The position numbers were made by a program, and so were the translations under genes. From Marinomonas gallaica (GTDB lineage Bacteria; Pseudomonadota; Gammaproteobacteria; Pseudomonadales; Marinomonadaceae), in NCBI RefSeq assembly GCF_001639745.1, contig NZ_LTAX01000002.1, positions 310,001 to 374,000 on the forward strand: a stretch of DNA of 64,000 nt, given 5' to 3'. Shown in pieces: positions 18,346 through 27,716 of this stretch (position 1 is its first letter; every line of letters starts with the position of its first letter). The notes below the pieces were generated by a model that did not search any database, was not told the DNA's origin, and saw only the letters and a list, made by a program, of their open reading frames with translations.

Positions 18346-20334
18346 TTAACGTAGCTCGTTCAAACGCTTAGCGATCGCGTCAATTTCTTCACTCATGTGA
18401 CTTAAATGACTGGAATCATCTGCATTGCTGCTGGTTAATGCCTGCAAGCGCGATACAAATTGGGTCAAATCATTCGAGACTTTTTGCTGCTCATTTGCCG
18501 CAACCGATATCTGTGTTGCTTGATCGGTAATCAAAGAGAATGAACTCACGACTTCCTGCAAATGACTGGCGGTAGATTCCGCACTGGTCACCGCTTTCTC
18601 CGTTTCAGAAAGGCCCTGTGACATCGAGCTAACGGAGTCTTTCGAAGCATCTTGCAAACGGTTTAATACACGCTCAATCTCTACTGCAGAACTTTCACTC
18701 TTAGCCGCTAGATTTCGAACTTCATCCGCAACGACCGCAAAACCGCGACCAGTCTCACCGGCACGAGCCGCCTCAATGGCTGCATTTAATGCCAGCAGGT
18801 TGGTTTGCTCAGCAATATCCCGAATAACACTCAACATGCTGTGAGCTTTGCGACTGTCTTCGTCCAGTTGTAAGATTTTCTGCTGAGCACTGTCCATGGT
18901 TTTCGACAATACTCGCATGGTATTGATCACACCTGACATCTCATCGCCGCTGGTGCGAACTTCCACATGAATTCGTTCGACTGTCGATTTGGTTTCATTG
19001 GAATACATCGCAACGTCCGAGGATGTGGCGCCAAATTGCTCGGTCGCCGCCGCCAAAGTATGGTTCTCGTCACTAAGGCTATTGGCCTTACTCAAAAATT
19101 CATTACTGAAATTTTTCAGTCTTCCGGCATCACTCACCAACTTACTTGATTCAGCGTGGATACTCGCAAGTAAGGCCTTCAATTTATCGCCATACGCATT
19201 CACCGATGTCCGCAATGCGCCAATCTCATCACCATGAAGAATCTGAAGCGCTTGTGAGGTATTGCCAGACACCAAGCCGTTAATCTGCTCCGTCGTCTGT
19301 TCGATACGAGCTAATAACCTACGGAAGAACATTAGCGTGATCCCACTAACAACGATCAATAAACCGCCTAATGCGATCATTAGAAACCAACTCATACTGT
19401 CAGCGACTTCGGTCATAACGCCTTTAGGAACGACCAAACCAATCGTCCAACCCGTTTTTGGCTCTTTGATAATATCAACGAAAGCAGACTGCCCCAAAAT
19501 CTCATCTCTTGACAACGCCATCATAGTTTCAGAGTTATTACGTGCCGCATTCAAAGCCGGTGCCAACCAAGGTAGTTGGCTCGCTAATTCTTTCGCAGTC
19601 ACCATTGAGTCATCGGCTTTAACAATTTTTGCGGCCGACTTAGGGAAGCTGAGCATTTGACCTTGAGCATCCAAAGCAAAAACATACCCTTCGCTCTGAG
19701 ACCCATAATCTTCTAGTACCTGCGTGATACCACCCAGCAACATATCGACTGTCGCGACACCGGTAAATTTCCCTTGCTCCTTGATAGGAACGGTACACGT
19801 CACCATGGGCACTTTAGACACTGGGTCGGTATAGGCTTCCGACCAGCTACAACGATCAATCGGCGCATTACGCCCAACGCTATACCAACCCTCATTGTGG
19901 TATCCCGAACCTGCCGGATCATTATAGTCTTCCAGTAATTCGATACCTGACCCAGAACGCGCCCAAAAAAAGCTACGACGCTCAACACCTTGGGTAAACG
20001 CATTAGGCTCCGGCCAGATACCGCCCCCCGCAATACTATCATCACCATGATTATCAATCAGAGGAGGGAATACCTGTTTAAAAAGTGCTGCGTCTTTTGG
20101 TAATTGCGCCGCTGCTAAAGCGAGCGAGCTGGTCATCAACTGTACTTCGTCTAATTTAGCACCGAGTAACGCGACTACTCCACGCTGGTTAACTTGTATT
20201 TGAGCTTGGCGCTCTGCTATCAGATCCGTCTTAACTTTTCCTTCTACCACCATATAAATCATAGCAATGGCTAACACAAAAATAACGGCTAACCCCAATA
20301 CCACTTTCTGGCGAATCATCATGGCTGACTTCAT
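18346..20334 (-). CDS. Methyl-accepting chemotaxis protein with periplasmic Cache sensor
   Basis: 662 aa. Helix 1 lies at about 8-28 ([20 protein letters not shown]). A periplasmic double-Cache-like domain (about 30-310) contains the Cache-typical [19 protein letters not shown] and [15 protein letters not shown]. Helix 2 is at about 315-340, followed by HAMP and the signalling coiled coil with the hairpin tip [20 protein letters not shown]. No C-terminal CheR-tethering pentapeptide is seen. The ligand is unknown; Cache receptors of this shape often bind amino acids or amines. Monocistronic, no other chemotaxis gene nearby. Confidence 0.94.
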   Translation of the reverse strand: MKSAMMIRQKVVLGLAVIFVLAIAMIYMVVEGKVKTDLIAERQAQIQVNQRGVVALLGAKLDEVQLMTSSLALAAAQLPKDAALFKQVFPPLIDNHGDDSIAGGGIWPEPNAFTQGVERRSFFWARSGSGIELLEDYNDPAGSGYHNEGWYSVGRNAPIDRCSWSEAYTDPVSKVPMVTCTVPIKEQGKFTGVATVDMLLGGITQVLEDYGSQSEGYVFALDAQGQMLSFPKSAAKIVKADDSMVTAKELASQLPWLAPALNAARNNSETMMALSRDEILGQSAFVDIIKEPKTGWTIGLVVPKGVMTEVADSMSWFLMIALGGLLIVVSGITLMFFRRLLARIEQTTEQINGLVSGNTSQALQILHGDEIGALRTSVNAYGDKLKALLASIHAESSKLVSDAGRLKNFSNEFLSKANSLSDENHTLAAATEQFGATSSDVAMYSNETKSTVERIHVEVRTSGDEMSGVINTMRVLSKTMDSAQQKILQLDEDSRKAHSMLSVIRDIAEQTNLLALNAAIEAARAGETGRGFAVVADEVRNLAAKSESSAVEIERVLNRLQDASKDSVSSMSQGLSETEKAVTSAESTASHLQEVVSSFSLITDQATQISVAANEQQKVSNDLTQFVSRLQALTSSNADDSSHLSHMSEEIDAIAKRLNELR

Positions 20335-20646
20335 AGACGTATCAGTACTCTTAGTATTTTAAAAGGGGCCATCAGTAAGGCTTTCACCTAACAACAGCAG
20401 GACTCTTTAATTCATAGCACAGTTTGCACAAAATGAGATATAAATAAGGCAGGAAAATTAAAAGGCGTGCAAACGAACACAGAGCGTCCGTTGCACGCCA
20501 GCACACCGCAGTACCAGTCAAGCTGGCATCCACAGTATTCTTTGGGGCAAGTCCCAGATCACACTTTAAGCGTAGACCATCGGTTTCGCTTTTACAGCAC
20601 CGCGGCAACTCGATATAGTGACGTCACCACCTACAAGGGAGTCGTT
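20335..20646. other. Intergenic region with inverted repeat upstream of the DUF4432 gene
   Basis: 312 bp between divergent genes. It contains a perfect 9-bp inverted repeat GGCGTGCAA / TTGCACGCC (20464-20472 and 20491-20499) and a small CCAG / CTGG hairpin shortly after. A reading frame continues upstream from the DUF4432 gene to 20467, but the ribosome site AAGGGAG lies just before 20647, so this stretch is taken as untranslated. Confidence 0.45.
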
Positions 20647-21810
20647 ATGTCTCAGTCCTCCGAGTTTCGTTTTACGTTTCTAAGTCACGATCACAACATT
20701 GATCTAAGTTCGGCACACTTAACCGCCGAAGATATGGGGCTTCCTAGCGACATTGCCATTGAATGTAAGTTACAGACCCTACGTGGCGGTAAGCAGCAAG
20801 GCTCTAAGCTCATCACCCTAACTGTGGGTGACAAAGTACTAAGAGTCATACCAACGCGCGCTATGGCCATTTTAGATGCGTCTCGGGGTGAACTGCGTTA
20901 TGGCTGGGACTCTCCCATTACTGAAGTAGTACACCCAAGCTTTATCAATCAAGAAGCGTCCGGCGGACTTGGATGGCTCGATGGCTTTAATGAAATGCTG
21001 GTTCGCTGTGGCTATCAATGGGCCGGACACCCTGGAGAAGACAATGGCGACATGCTGACACTTCATGGCCGTATCCAAAATACACCGGCCGATGAAGTCG
21101 TTCTTACCGTTGAGCAATTCCCACCTTATCGCGTTACGTTATCAGGACGAGTAGACGAAAAGCGTTTTAAGTTCACCAACTTTGAAGTGCACACTGAGCT
21201 TTCTCTGACACCTGATGAGCCCTACATCCACATTCAAGATACGCTTACCAACCTCTCGAATTACGATAATACCTATCAGGCGATTTACCATAATAATTTC
21301 GGCGCGCCATTGCTTGAGGAAGGGGCTTCATTACATGTCGCCGCCACGCAAATTTCGCCTTTCAACGACTATGCGGTCAATGGCGTACATGAATGGGGTC
21401 AACTGTCAGCACCAACAGAAAATTTCGACGAGATGGTGTTCAACGTACTGCCCATCGCTGATGAAGAAGGCATGAGCCATGCTCTAATGAAAAACGCCGC
21501 AGGCGACGCCGCGATTGAAGTCAGCTGGGCGCAAAACACACTCCCCGTTTTGACCTTATGGAAAAATACAGACACCGTCGAGCAAGGCTATGTAGTCGGT
21601 ATCGAGCCTGGAACATCCTTCGCCTACAACCGCAAGCATCAGTGGAATTTAGGACTCGTGCCAACGATTAAAGGAAAAGCCAGTAAGGTCTTCAAAGTAC
21701 GCTTTGGCCTGCTAACAGACAGTGAGTCAGTGGATGCCAGTGTGGCAAGAATCGATGCTCTGCAACTAACACCGACACTTGTCAGCAATAATCCTTTAGT
21801 AGCACTTTAA
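20647..21810 (+). CDS. DUF4432 family protein (aldose 1-epimerase-like fold)
   Basis: 387 aa. The mid-region reads FNEMLVRCGYQWAGHPGEDN and IQDTLTNLSNYDNTYQAIYH, then NNFGAPLLEEG, which I recognise as the DUF4432 galactose-mutarotase-like family; the His and Glu residues of these loops probably form the sugar site. Such proteins usually accompany sugar catabolism genes, but none adjoin here. The ATG at 20647 is chosen for its AAGGGAG site; the longer frame adds 60 residues of un-protein-like sequence. No signal peptide, so cytoplasmic. Confidence 0.78.
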   Translation: MSQSSEFRFTFLSHDHNIDLSSAHLTAEDMGLPSDIAIECKLQTLRGGKQQGSKLITLTVGDKVLRVIPTRAMAILDASRGELRYGWDSPITEVVHPSFINQEASGGLGWLDGFNEMLVRCGYQWAGHPGEDNGDMLTLHGRIQNTPADEVVLTVEQFPPYRVTLSGRVDEKRFKFTNFEVHTELSLTPDEPYIHIQDTLTNLSNYDNTYQAIYHNNFGAPLLEEGASLHVAATQISPFNDYAVNGVHEWGQLSAPTENFDEMVFNVLPIADEEGMSHALMKNAAGDAAIEVSWAQNTLPVLTLWKNTDTVEQGYVVGIEPGTSFAYNRKHQWNLGLVPTIKGKASKVFKVRFGLLTDSESVDASVARIDALQLTPTLVSNNPLVAL

Positions 21811-21874
21811 GAGTTGAATAAGTGGCAGGACAAATATTCTATGCCCTGCCATCTTCGATCTGATCAATTGACCA

Positions 21875-22948
21875 TTAAACCACTAAATCCACGTGCTGCA
21901 GGCTATCTATCGAGCCATCATCCCGCACATATAAACCAGTTTCGCGAACGACACCGGTTTGCTCTCCTTGCTCGTCAAACAAGCTAAACAGCGAACTGGT
22001 GCGTTCTAATACAAAGGCGCTGATACCAACATCTTTTAAGGAAAGCAGCGACTCATTACCCGATTCGTCGCGCTGCACCAGCACTAACTCTTGCCAAATA
22101 TCATCCAACTCGTCGATCAAGCCATCTTGGTTATCGTCATACTTGGCTAAGTCTGCAAAGCCGCTACCTGAGCGAGGGCCAAACAGTTCGTTACCGTCAT
22201 CAATGCGGCCATTGCCGTTTTTATCCACGGCAAGAAAAGCAGAATCACCGGTCGCGAACGCTATCTGCTCTTTTTCGCCGTCGCCATCAATGTCAAACGA
22301 CGTACGCTGATTGGTCAACTGTGCCACGTTACCGTTTAAATTCACTACTAATGGATCGACTGTACGACTTGATAACGTTATTTGGCCGTAATATTCCTCC
22401 ACCTTTGAACGTGACATGTCCAGTCGAAAATCAACATCCAATTTGCGTCCATCGTTCAGTTCTAGCTTGCCCTGTATCGCCACAGAGCTGGATTCCGTTT
22501 CTGTCACATAGCGATACTCTTGAATGGCTTCAATCACTTGACGGCGTCCACCCGTTCCCTCATCGCTTTGACGAGCACTTTCTGGCGGTTGCGCGACGGA
22601 TTGCTGCGCCTCTGAAGCCTTTTGAAAGTCACGTTCATCAAACAGGCTAATCTCAACACCAAACATACGCTCCAGCAATGTCAGCATTTTCGAAAACCGC
22701 TGTTCAATAATGCTGATACTTTTTGTGGCTTCGTCTTCGACCTCCAGCTCTTGTTGTACCTGTGAACTGAAGGCAACCTCTTGCTGCCGGGTAATTCGTT
22801 CGGAAAACTGTGCCTGAGCAAAGGCGGCGGGGCGTTGAGCGTTTGTATTGGTGTCCGGCTCTTGCTCGATTCGAGTACGCCGTTGACCGCTAAACGTTGA
22901 AGTTTGATGCGCGTAGCGCGATTGAAAGGATAGCTGACTCTCTGCCAT
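21875..22948 (-). CDS. Uncharacterised protein with EF-hand-like calcium motifs
   Basis: 357 aa, no signal peptide and no membrane segment. The N-terminal third is Gln/Ser/Glu-rich and probably disordered or coiled. The middle holds a beta-rich stretch (KLELNDGRKLDVDFRL). The C-terminal half carries three Dx(D/N)xDG-type loops: DIDGDGEKE, DKNGNGRIDDGNELFG and DDNQDGLIDELD, all dockerin/EF-hand-like. The start at 22948 has an AGGGAGG site 9 bp upstream. I do not know its function; similar unnamed proteins occur in other marine gammaproteobacteria. No secretion genes adjoin. Confidence 0.75.
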   Translation of the reverse strand: MAESQLSFQSRYAHQTSTFSGQRRTRIEQEPDTNTNAQRPAAFAQAQFSERITRQQEVAFSSQVQQELEVEDEATKSISIIEQRFSKMLTLLERMFGVEISLFDERDFQKASEAQQSVAQPPESARQSDEGTGGRRQVIEAIQEYRYVTETESSSVAIQGKLELNDGRKLDVDFRLDMSRSKVEEYYGQITLSSRTVDPLVVNLNGNVAQLTNQRTSFDIDGDGEKEQIAFATGDSAFLAVDKNGNGRIDDGNELFGPRSGSGFADLAKYDDNQDGLIDELDDIWQELVLVQRDESGNESLLSLKDVGISAFVLERTSSLFSLFDEQGEQTGVVRETGLYVRDDGSIDSLQHVDLVV

Positions 22949-23040
22949 GTGACGGCCTCCCTGAGTGGTTAATTTCAGGTTAACGGCCGCCAAACATGTT
23001 TATTTAATAACCAATTATACTAATAACAGTTTCTGTAATA

Positions 23041-23499
23041 CTATTTTTGCTTATTTTCACCCACTGAGTCTTTTGGAACAAAGTGTAAAAACAAGCCGAG
23101 CGCGATCAGCAAGAAGGCGGCGCTGACGACAATCGCAACAGGGTAATACAAATTACCGGCCATATCTGCTTGGCTGTATTTGATCACCATAATCAAACCT
23201 TCTAAGGACAGCGCCACACACACCGTACTGATAAAGCGAGGCAGGGTACGTCGCATCATGACGATCACATCGTGTTCATTCTTATTGCCATACTCTTTAT
23301 TAATCACCATGGCTAACTCAAACACCGCGATCGCGATAATGTTCGAATTAATGATTTTAATTAGGACCTGTGTCAGTTCTTCTCCACCCGTAAATTGAGT
23401 GAACCCTGTAATGAGACTGCTACCACAAACCAGAACAGCCAGTATGAAAAACAGTGTGGCTAAGAATTTTGCAAAAAACTTCTGAATATTTGCGCTCAT
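23041..23499 (-). CDS. Small membrane protein with four predicted helices, unknown function
   Basis: 152 aa with helices at about 12-32, 50-68, 88-107 and 118-142. A charged loop (KEYGNKNEHD) separates helices 2 and 3, and a basic patch RRTLPR precedes helix 3. The topology faintly recalls PsiE-type proteins, but I cannot assign a family. The start is supported by AAGGAAG 8 bp before the ATG. Flanked by same-strand genes at 90 bp or more on either side, so probably its own unit. Confidence 0.7.
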   Translation of the reverse strand: MSANIQKFFAKFLATLFFILAVLVCGSSLITGFTQFTGGEELTQVLIKIINSNIIAIAVFELAMVINKEYGNKNEHDVIVMMRRTLPRFISTVCVALSLEGLIMVIKYSQADMAGNLYYPVAIVVSAAFLLIALGLFLHFVPKDSVGENKQK

Positions 23500-23650
23500 G
23501 AGGCACTTCCTTAAATGAATTTCTTTACACTTTACGGGCTCATTTTAATACAATCCAGTGTTACTACAGAAATACCTTAACCCTTCCTCAAAGTGAGTAG
23601 TGTATCGCTCTTTTTCAGTCCAGTAACGAATTAGTCAACCCACTAAGCAA

Positions 23651-24454
23651 CTAACGAGTGCGCCGAGTTTGTGCGGGAGATTGCCCCATCGTCTTACGAT
23701 AAGCCCGTGAAAAGGCCGATGGACAAGAAAAGCCAAAGCGATCAGACAGAATAGCAACCGGAATTTTAGTGGTTTGTAATAAACGCTGCGCTTCGGTCAA
23801 TTTACGTTGCAATACGTATTTTTGAGGGCTCATACCCAGCAAAGACTGGCACACCGTGTAGAAATGACTTTCACTCATATTAAAATACTGAGCTAACCAT
23901 GCATTACTAAAATTTTGCTCCGGTGACAGGTCAATCAAACGTTGGAGTTCCGCAATATCTAACCGCGAATGGCTTATTTTATGCCAAAGCACATCTTGCT
24001 CAATCACTGCGTCGGCTATCTGCATCAGCAACATAGGCAACATTTGCGTCGTCAGCCTTTGTTTTGCAACTTTAGAAAGACCCAGTAACTGTGTTGCTGC
24101 AAACTCAACGCACGGCATAGCAGTGGCAGGTAACAGAGCAAAACGAGACGACTGCTGGAAAAGTTCGGGAACAGACACCCCAGCGCTTTCTTCAATGTAG
24201 CGCATGACTGGATCACTCGGCACCAGGTCTATGACCAATATCTCGCAGTCTGACGAATGACCTTGGTACAAATGAGGAAGCACTTCTGGCGCCATGGCAA
24301 AACGGCCACGAGATAAATCAAGAGCCGCGGAGCTGAGTTCACACGTCATGATTCCCTGCCAGCCAATCAAGACCTGAGAATAGTCATGTATATGCTCACC
24401 TTGCTGCGTTGCGATCCTATTTCGACGCAAGCTACTTTGCTTGTTCTCTTGCAT
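23651..24454 (-). CDS. AraC family transcriptional regulator
   Basis: 267 aa. N-terminal cupin-like sensing domain (about 15-130, with HIHDYSQVLIGWQG) and a C-terminal pair of helix-turn-helix units: NAWLAQYFNMSESHFYTVCQ then VAILSDRFGFSCPSAFSRAY, closing with the AraC signature into TMGQSPAQTRR. It is divergent from an ornithine-cyclodeaminase-like gene, with an inverted repeat between them, and so most likely controls that two-gene operon in response to its amino or imino acid substrate (inference). Confidence 0.9.
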   Translation of the reverse strand: MQENKQSSLRRNRIATQQGEHIHDYSQVLIGWQGIMTCELSSAALDLSRGRFAMAPEVLPHLYQGHSSDCEILVIDLVPSDPVMRYIEESAGVSVPELFQQSSRFALLPATAMPCVEFAATQLLGLSKVAKQRLTTQMLPMLLMQIADAVIEQDVLWHKISHSRLDIAELQRLIDLSPEQNFSNAWLAQYFNMSESHFYTVCQSLLGMSPQKYVLQRKLTEAQRLLQTTKIPVAILSDRFGFSCPSAFSRAYRKTMGQSPAQTRRTR

Positions 24455-24489
24455 AAGGCCTTAGCTACCCTTCACTCTAACCGTCTCTA

Positions 24490-24512
24490 TATAGCAACTC
24501 TCAGTTGTTATA
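24490..24512. promoter_or_regulatory. Inverted repeat in divergent promoter, likely operator
   Basis: TATAGCAACT, a 3-bp spacer, then AGTTGTTATA: ten-base arms with a single mismatch. It lies 36 bp before the araC-type start and 104 bp before the cyclodeaminase gene. A partial copy (CAACTATAGC) follows at about 24525. The best candidate for the local regulator's binding site. Confidence 0.45.
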
Positions 24513-24615
24513 GATAGCCTTGGTCAACTATAGCAGAGTTTTGGTTAACTCTTACGTGTGGCAAGGTCTAGGATAAAGCGTAGACCATCTCCTCTCCCTG
24601 CAATAAGGATTCATA

Positions 24616-25566
24616 ATGTACTTATCGGCCGAAACCCTTACCCAGCGCCTTACTTGGCCAGCCATGATTGATGCTTTGCGTACTATCTTTACCACCGATG
24701 TTCACTCTCCAGTACGCCATCATCACTTTATGGATGTTCCAGATGAGCCTCAAGCCACTCTACTACTGATGCCCGCATGGATTGAAGGTCAGTATTTAGG
24801 CGTTAAGCAAGTCAGTGTGTTTCCGGGTAACAATGCCAAAGGTTTACCAGGGCTCACCAGTTTATATACGTTAAGCAGTGGTACAACCGGTGAAACCTTA
24901 GCGCAAATGGATGGCAATATTATCACCGCACGACGCACCGCAGCGGCGTCAGCCTTGGCATCATCTTACCTCTCACGCTCGGACACTCGTTCCATGCTAA
25001 TGGTTGGGGCTGGACGCATGGGACATTTCTTAGTGCCTGCTCATATGAGTGTGCGTGCTATTGAAACCGTATGGATCTGGGATCGCAATGAAGACATGGC
25101 GCAGGCGTTTGCCAAAGAGCTTGTCGCGCAAGGCATTGATGCGCATGCTTGCGTGCAAGCCGACTTACCTCGCATTGCTGGCGAAGTAGACCTAATCAGC
25201 TGTGCTACGATGGCAAAAGAACCGGTTATTCAAGGGCGCTGGTTACGCCCAGGTACGCACGTAGACCTCGTTGGCAGCTTTACGCCTACCATGCGTGAAG
25301 TCGATAACCAAGCCATGCAAGCAGCGAATGTCTTTGTTGATACGCGTGCCGGCGCTTTAGCCGAGACAGGCGACTTAATCATCCCTATCAAAGAAGGCGC
25401 CTTCTCAGAAGAGGATATTTGTGCGGAACTAACAGAGCTTTGCGGGGCTGAACATAAAGGCCGAGCGCAATTAGCGGATCCAGATAAGGCGATTACCTTG
25501 TTCAAATCTGTTGGCGACTCACGTGAAGATTTGGCTGCTGCTATATTGGCTTATAACGCTTCTTAA
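24616..25566 (+). CDS. Ornithine cyclodeaminase / mu-crystallin family protein (possible pyrroline-2-carboxylate reductase)
   Basis: 316 aa with a normal-length family fold. The N-terminal half ends in DGNIITARRTAAASALA, containing the conserved Arg pair and Thr. The NAD(P) motif is MLMVGAGRMGHFLVPAH near residue 130, followed by WDRNEDMAQAF. Family members either deaminate ornithine to proline or reduce cyclic imino acids such as delta1-pyrroline-2-carboxylate. The adjacent D-amino-acid-dehydrogenase-like gene, 41 bp downstream, favours the imino acid reductase role, as in hydroxyproline or D-proline catabolism. AAGGA precedes the ATG. Confidence 0.82.
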   Translation: MYLSAETLTQRLTWPAMIDALRTIFTTDVHSPVRHHHFMDVPDEPQATLLLMPAWIEGQYLGVKQVSVFPGNNAKGLPGLTSLYTLSSGTTGETLAQMDGNIITARRTAAASALASSYLSRSDTRSMLMVGAGRMGHFLVPAHMSVRAIETVWIWDRNEDMAQAFAKELVAQGIDAHACVQADLPRIAGEVDLISCATMAKEPVIQGRWLRPGTHVDLVGSFTPTMREVDNQAMQAANVFVDTRAGALAETGDLIIPIKEGAFSEEDICAELTELCGAEHKGRAQLADPDKAITLFKSVGDSREDLAAAILAYNAS

Positions 25567-25607
25567 TTAATTGACTGACTTAATCGACGCACCATCAGGA
25601 GAGCCCC

Positions 25608-26906
25608 ATGAACCGCACATTATTGGATTCCAGCATTATTCCTGCAAACACGACCGGTAAACCCAGTTTCGCGGTCGTGGGGGCTGGCGTTGTAGGACTG
25701 TGTGTCGCATTGGAAGCACTTCGCCAAGGCTATGCCGTCACCTTACTAGACAGCAATGAGCCCGGGACTGCAGCCTCTTATGGCAATGCAGGCTATCTCG
25801 CGACAGAGTTAATCGACCCATTAGCAACGCCCGAATCGGTTCGAAGTGCCCCTAAGCTATGCCTCGACCCTGATGGACCTGTCTGTGTACCGTGGAAATA
25901 TCTACGCAATTCGATTCCTTGGTATGCAAAGTTTCTTGCCGCGTCGAATACCGCCAATGCGCAACAAGGCACACAGGCTCTCTCTGCACTGAACCAACTT
26001 TCTGTCTCATCATGGCAACGGCTTCTTACGGATATCGATGCCACCGATCAGATCATCAAAGTAGGCAATTTAGTCGTATGGGAAAACCCTGAAAAAAAAG
26101 CAGACGCTCACGCTTTGATTGAACGGATGGCCACTTTTGGCCTCACCTGCGAATATGTCGAAGGGCAACGTCTTGCTGATTTAGAGCCGGAGTTATCACA
26201 GCAATTAAGTCATGCGGTGTTCTTCCCAGATGCTTATCGCTTAAGTGATCCCTATGCCGTTTGCCAAACACTTTATAACACCTTCATCGAACGAGGCGGC
26301 CAGTTTTTCCAGCAAAAAGTGATGGGACTCGAGGCTCATCATAAGGCCATTCAGATCTATCTTGAAGATCAAAAAGCCTATCCGTTTGACCACGTTACGG
26401 TGTGCGCAGGCGCTTGGAGTACAGAACTGCTAAAACAAGTGGGCATAACTGTGCCGCTGGAAGCAGAGCGCGGCTATCAATTAACCTTCCCAGAGAAGAA
26501 TCAACAACATCTAAACCACATGGTCTTATCTGCTGATCGCCGCTTTGTTATGTCGCCGTTAGACTCTGGTTTACGTGTGGTTGGCATGAGTGAAATCGGA
26601 GGTACATCATTGGCTCCAATTAAGAAGCGCTATGCCGTGCTCAATAAGCACACCAAAGCACTTCTACCCGAGGCGTATAGCAAAGGCAAAGAGGCGCCCA
26701 CAGAGTGGATGGGGCACCGCCCGACCTTACCTGACTCGCTGCCTGTGATTGACCAACACCCTACGTTTTCACGCTTAAGTTTTGCTTTTGGGCATCAGCA
26801 CCTTGGCATCACGCAAGCGGCTATCACCGCAGAGTTGTTGCTGCAAAAAATACAGAATGAGCCAACGCTGCTGTCATTAAATGCATTTAAAGTAGATCGT
26901 TTTTAA
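25608..26906 (+). CDS. FAD-dependent D-amino acid dehydrogenase-like oxidoreductase (DadA family)
   Basis: 432 aa. FAD-binding VVGAGVVGLCVALEALRQG begins at about residue 23, followed by the ADP-ribose acidic residue in LLDSN and the family stretch GTAASYGNAGYLA. A second FAD contact, TVCAGAWSTEL, is mid-protein and the C-terminal WMGHRPTLPDSLPVI is the DadA/LhpB signature. It oxidises a D-amino or imino acid to a keto or imino acid, probably passing electrons to the respiratory chain. AGGAG lies before the ATG. With the upstream cyclodeaminase-like gene it may form a D-proline or D-hydroxyproline route. Confidence 0.86.
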   Translation: MNRTLLDSSIIPANTTGKPSFAVVGAGVVGLCVALEALRQGYAVTLLDSNEPGTAASYGNAGYLATELIDPLATPESVRSAPKLCLDPDGPVCVPWKYLRNSIPWYAKFLAASNTANAQQGTQALSALNQLSVSSWQRLLTDIDATDQIIKVGNLVVWENPEKKADAHALIERMATFGLTCEYVEGQRLADLEPELSQQLSHAVFFPDAYRLSDPYAVCQTLYNTFIERGGQFFQQKVMGLEAHHKAIQIYLEDQKAYPFDHVTVCAGAWSTELLKQVGITVPLEAERGYQLTFPEKNQQHLNHMVLSADRRFVMSPLDSGLRVVGMSEIGGTSLAPIKKRYAVLNKHTKALLPEAYSKGKEAPTEWMGHRPTLPDSLPVIDQHPTFSRLSFAFGHQHLGITQAAITAELLLQKIQNEPTLLSLNAFKVDRF

Positions 26907-26945
26907 TGCTTAACATGAACAGGTCAAAGGCTGAGCGACTATCCG

Positions 26946-27599
26946 TTATACCGATTCGCCTGCTTCGTCTTCTTCGATGATGTCGGTTTCAGTTAGCGCG
27001 TCTTCCAACCATTCTTGCATCGCGGGGTGGTTAAGCATGGTTTGCTGATACGCTTTGGCCGACTCAGATAGCTCTACGCCGTACGTCATAAAACGAAATA
27101 CTACCGGCGCAAAGAAGGCGTCAGCCATACTGAATTCACCGAATAAGTAGTCGCCTTGTGACTCGTAGCGTAGGCGCTGCTCACCCCAGATGGCATCAAT
27201 GTTGGCGATGTCTTTAGCGATGGCGTCATTGATATCGACTCGACGACGGGCGCGACAGTTCATCGGCATGGCATTACGCAAAGCTGTGTAACCACAATGC
27301 ATTTCGGCCACCGTTGAACGAGCTACCGCACGAGCCGCACGATCGATAGGCCAACCTTTGCCAGCCAAGTAGGCTTCATTGATGTATTCTGCAATCGCTA
27401 ATGAATCCCACACATTAATGCCATCGTCGACCAACACAGGCACTTTTTTGACTGGTGAATAAAGTGCTAATTGTTGGTAAAAGTCATCCGTAAACAGGGT
27501 GAGCTTCACTTCTTCAAACGGCACGTCGAAGGCTTTTAGCGCCAGCCAGCCGCGCAGTGACCAAGAGGAGTAGTTTTTGTTGGCAATGATCAGTTTCAT
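26946..27599 (-). CDS. Glutathione S-transferase family protein
   Basis: 217 aa. Thioredoxin-like N-terminal domain with the serine-rich catalytic loop NKNYSSWSLRGWLAL, the cis-proline motif KKVPVLVDDG and the glutathione-binding DSLAIAEYINE. The helical domain has FSMADAFFAPVVFRFMTYGV near residue 150. It resembles the YfcF / maleylacetoacetate-isomerase-like groups. Divergent from a LysR gene 117 bp away, which may regulate it. Confidence 0.88.
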   Translation of the reverse strand: MKLIIANKNYSSWSLRGWLALKAFDVPFEEVKLTLFTDDFYQQLALYSPVKKVPVLVDDGINVWDSLAIAEYINEAYLAGKGWPIDRAARAVARSTVAEMHCGYTALRNAMPMNCRARRRVDINDAIAKDIANIDAIWGEQRLRYESQGDYLFGEFSMADAFFAPVVFRFMTYGVELSESAKAYQQTMLNHPAMQEWLEDALTETDIIEEDEAGESV

Positions 27600-27716
27600 G
27601 TAAGCAGTTCCTTAGCGAGTGGTTAGAAGTGCTTTCATTGTGCGCCCTTGATATTTATATGACTAACGAATAGTTTTAATGGATTACTTTCGTTTTGCTA
27701 ATGAATGGATGGTGCC

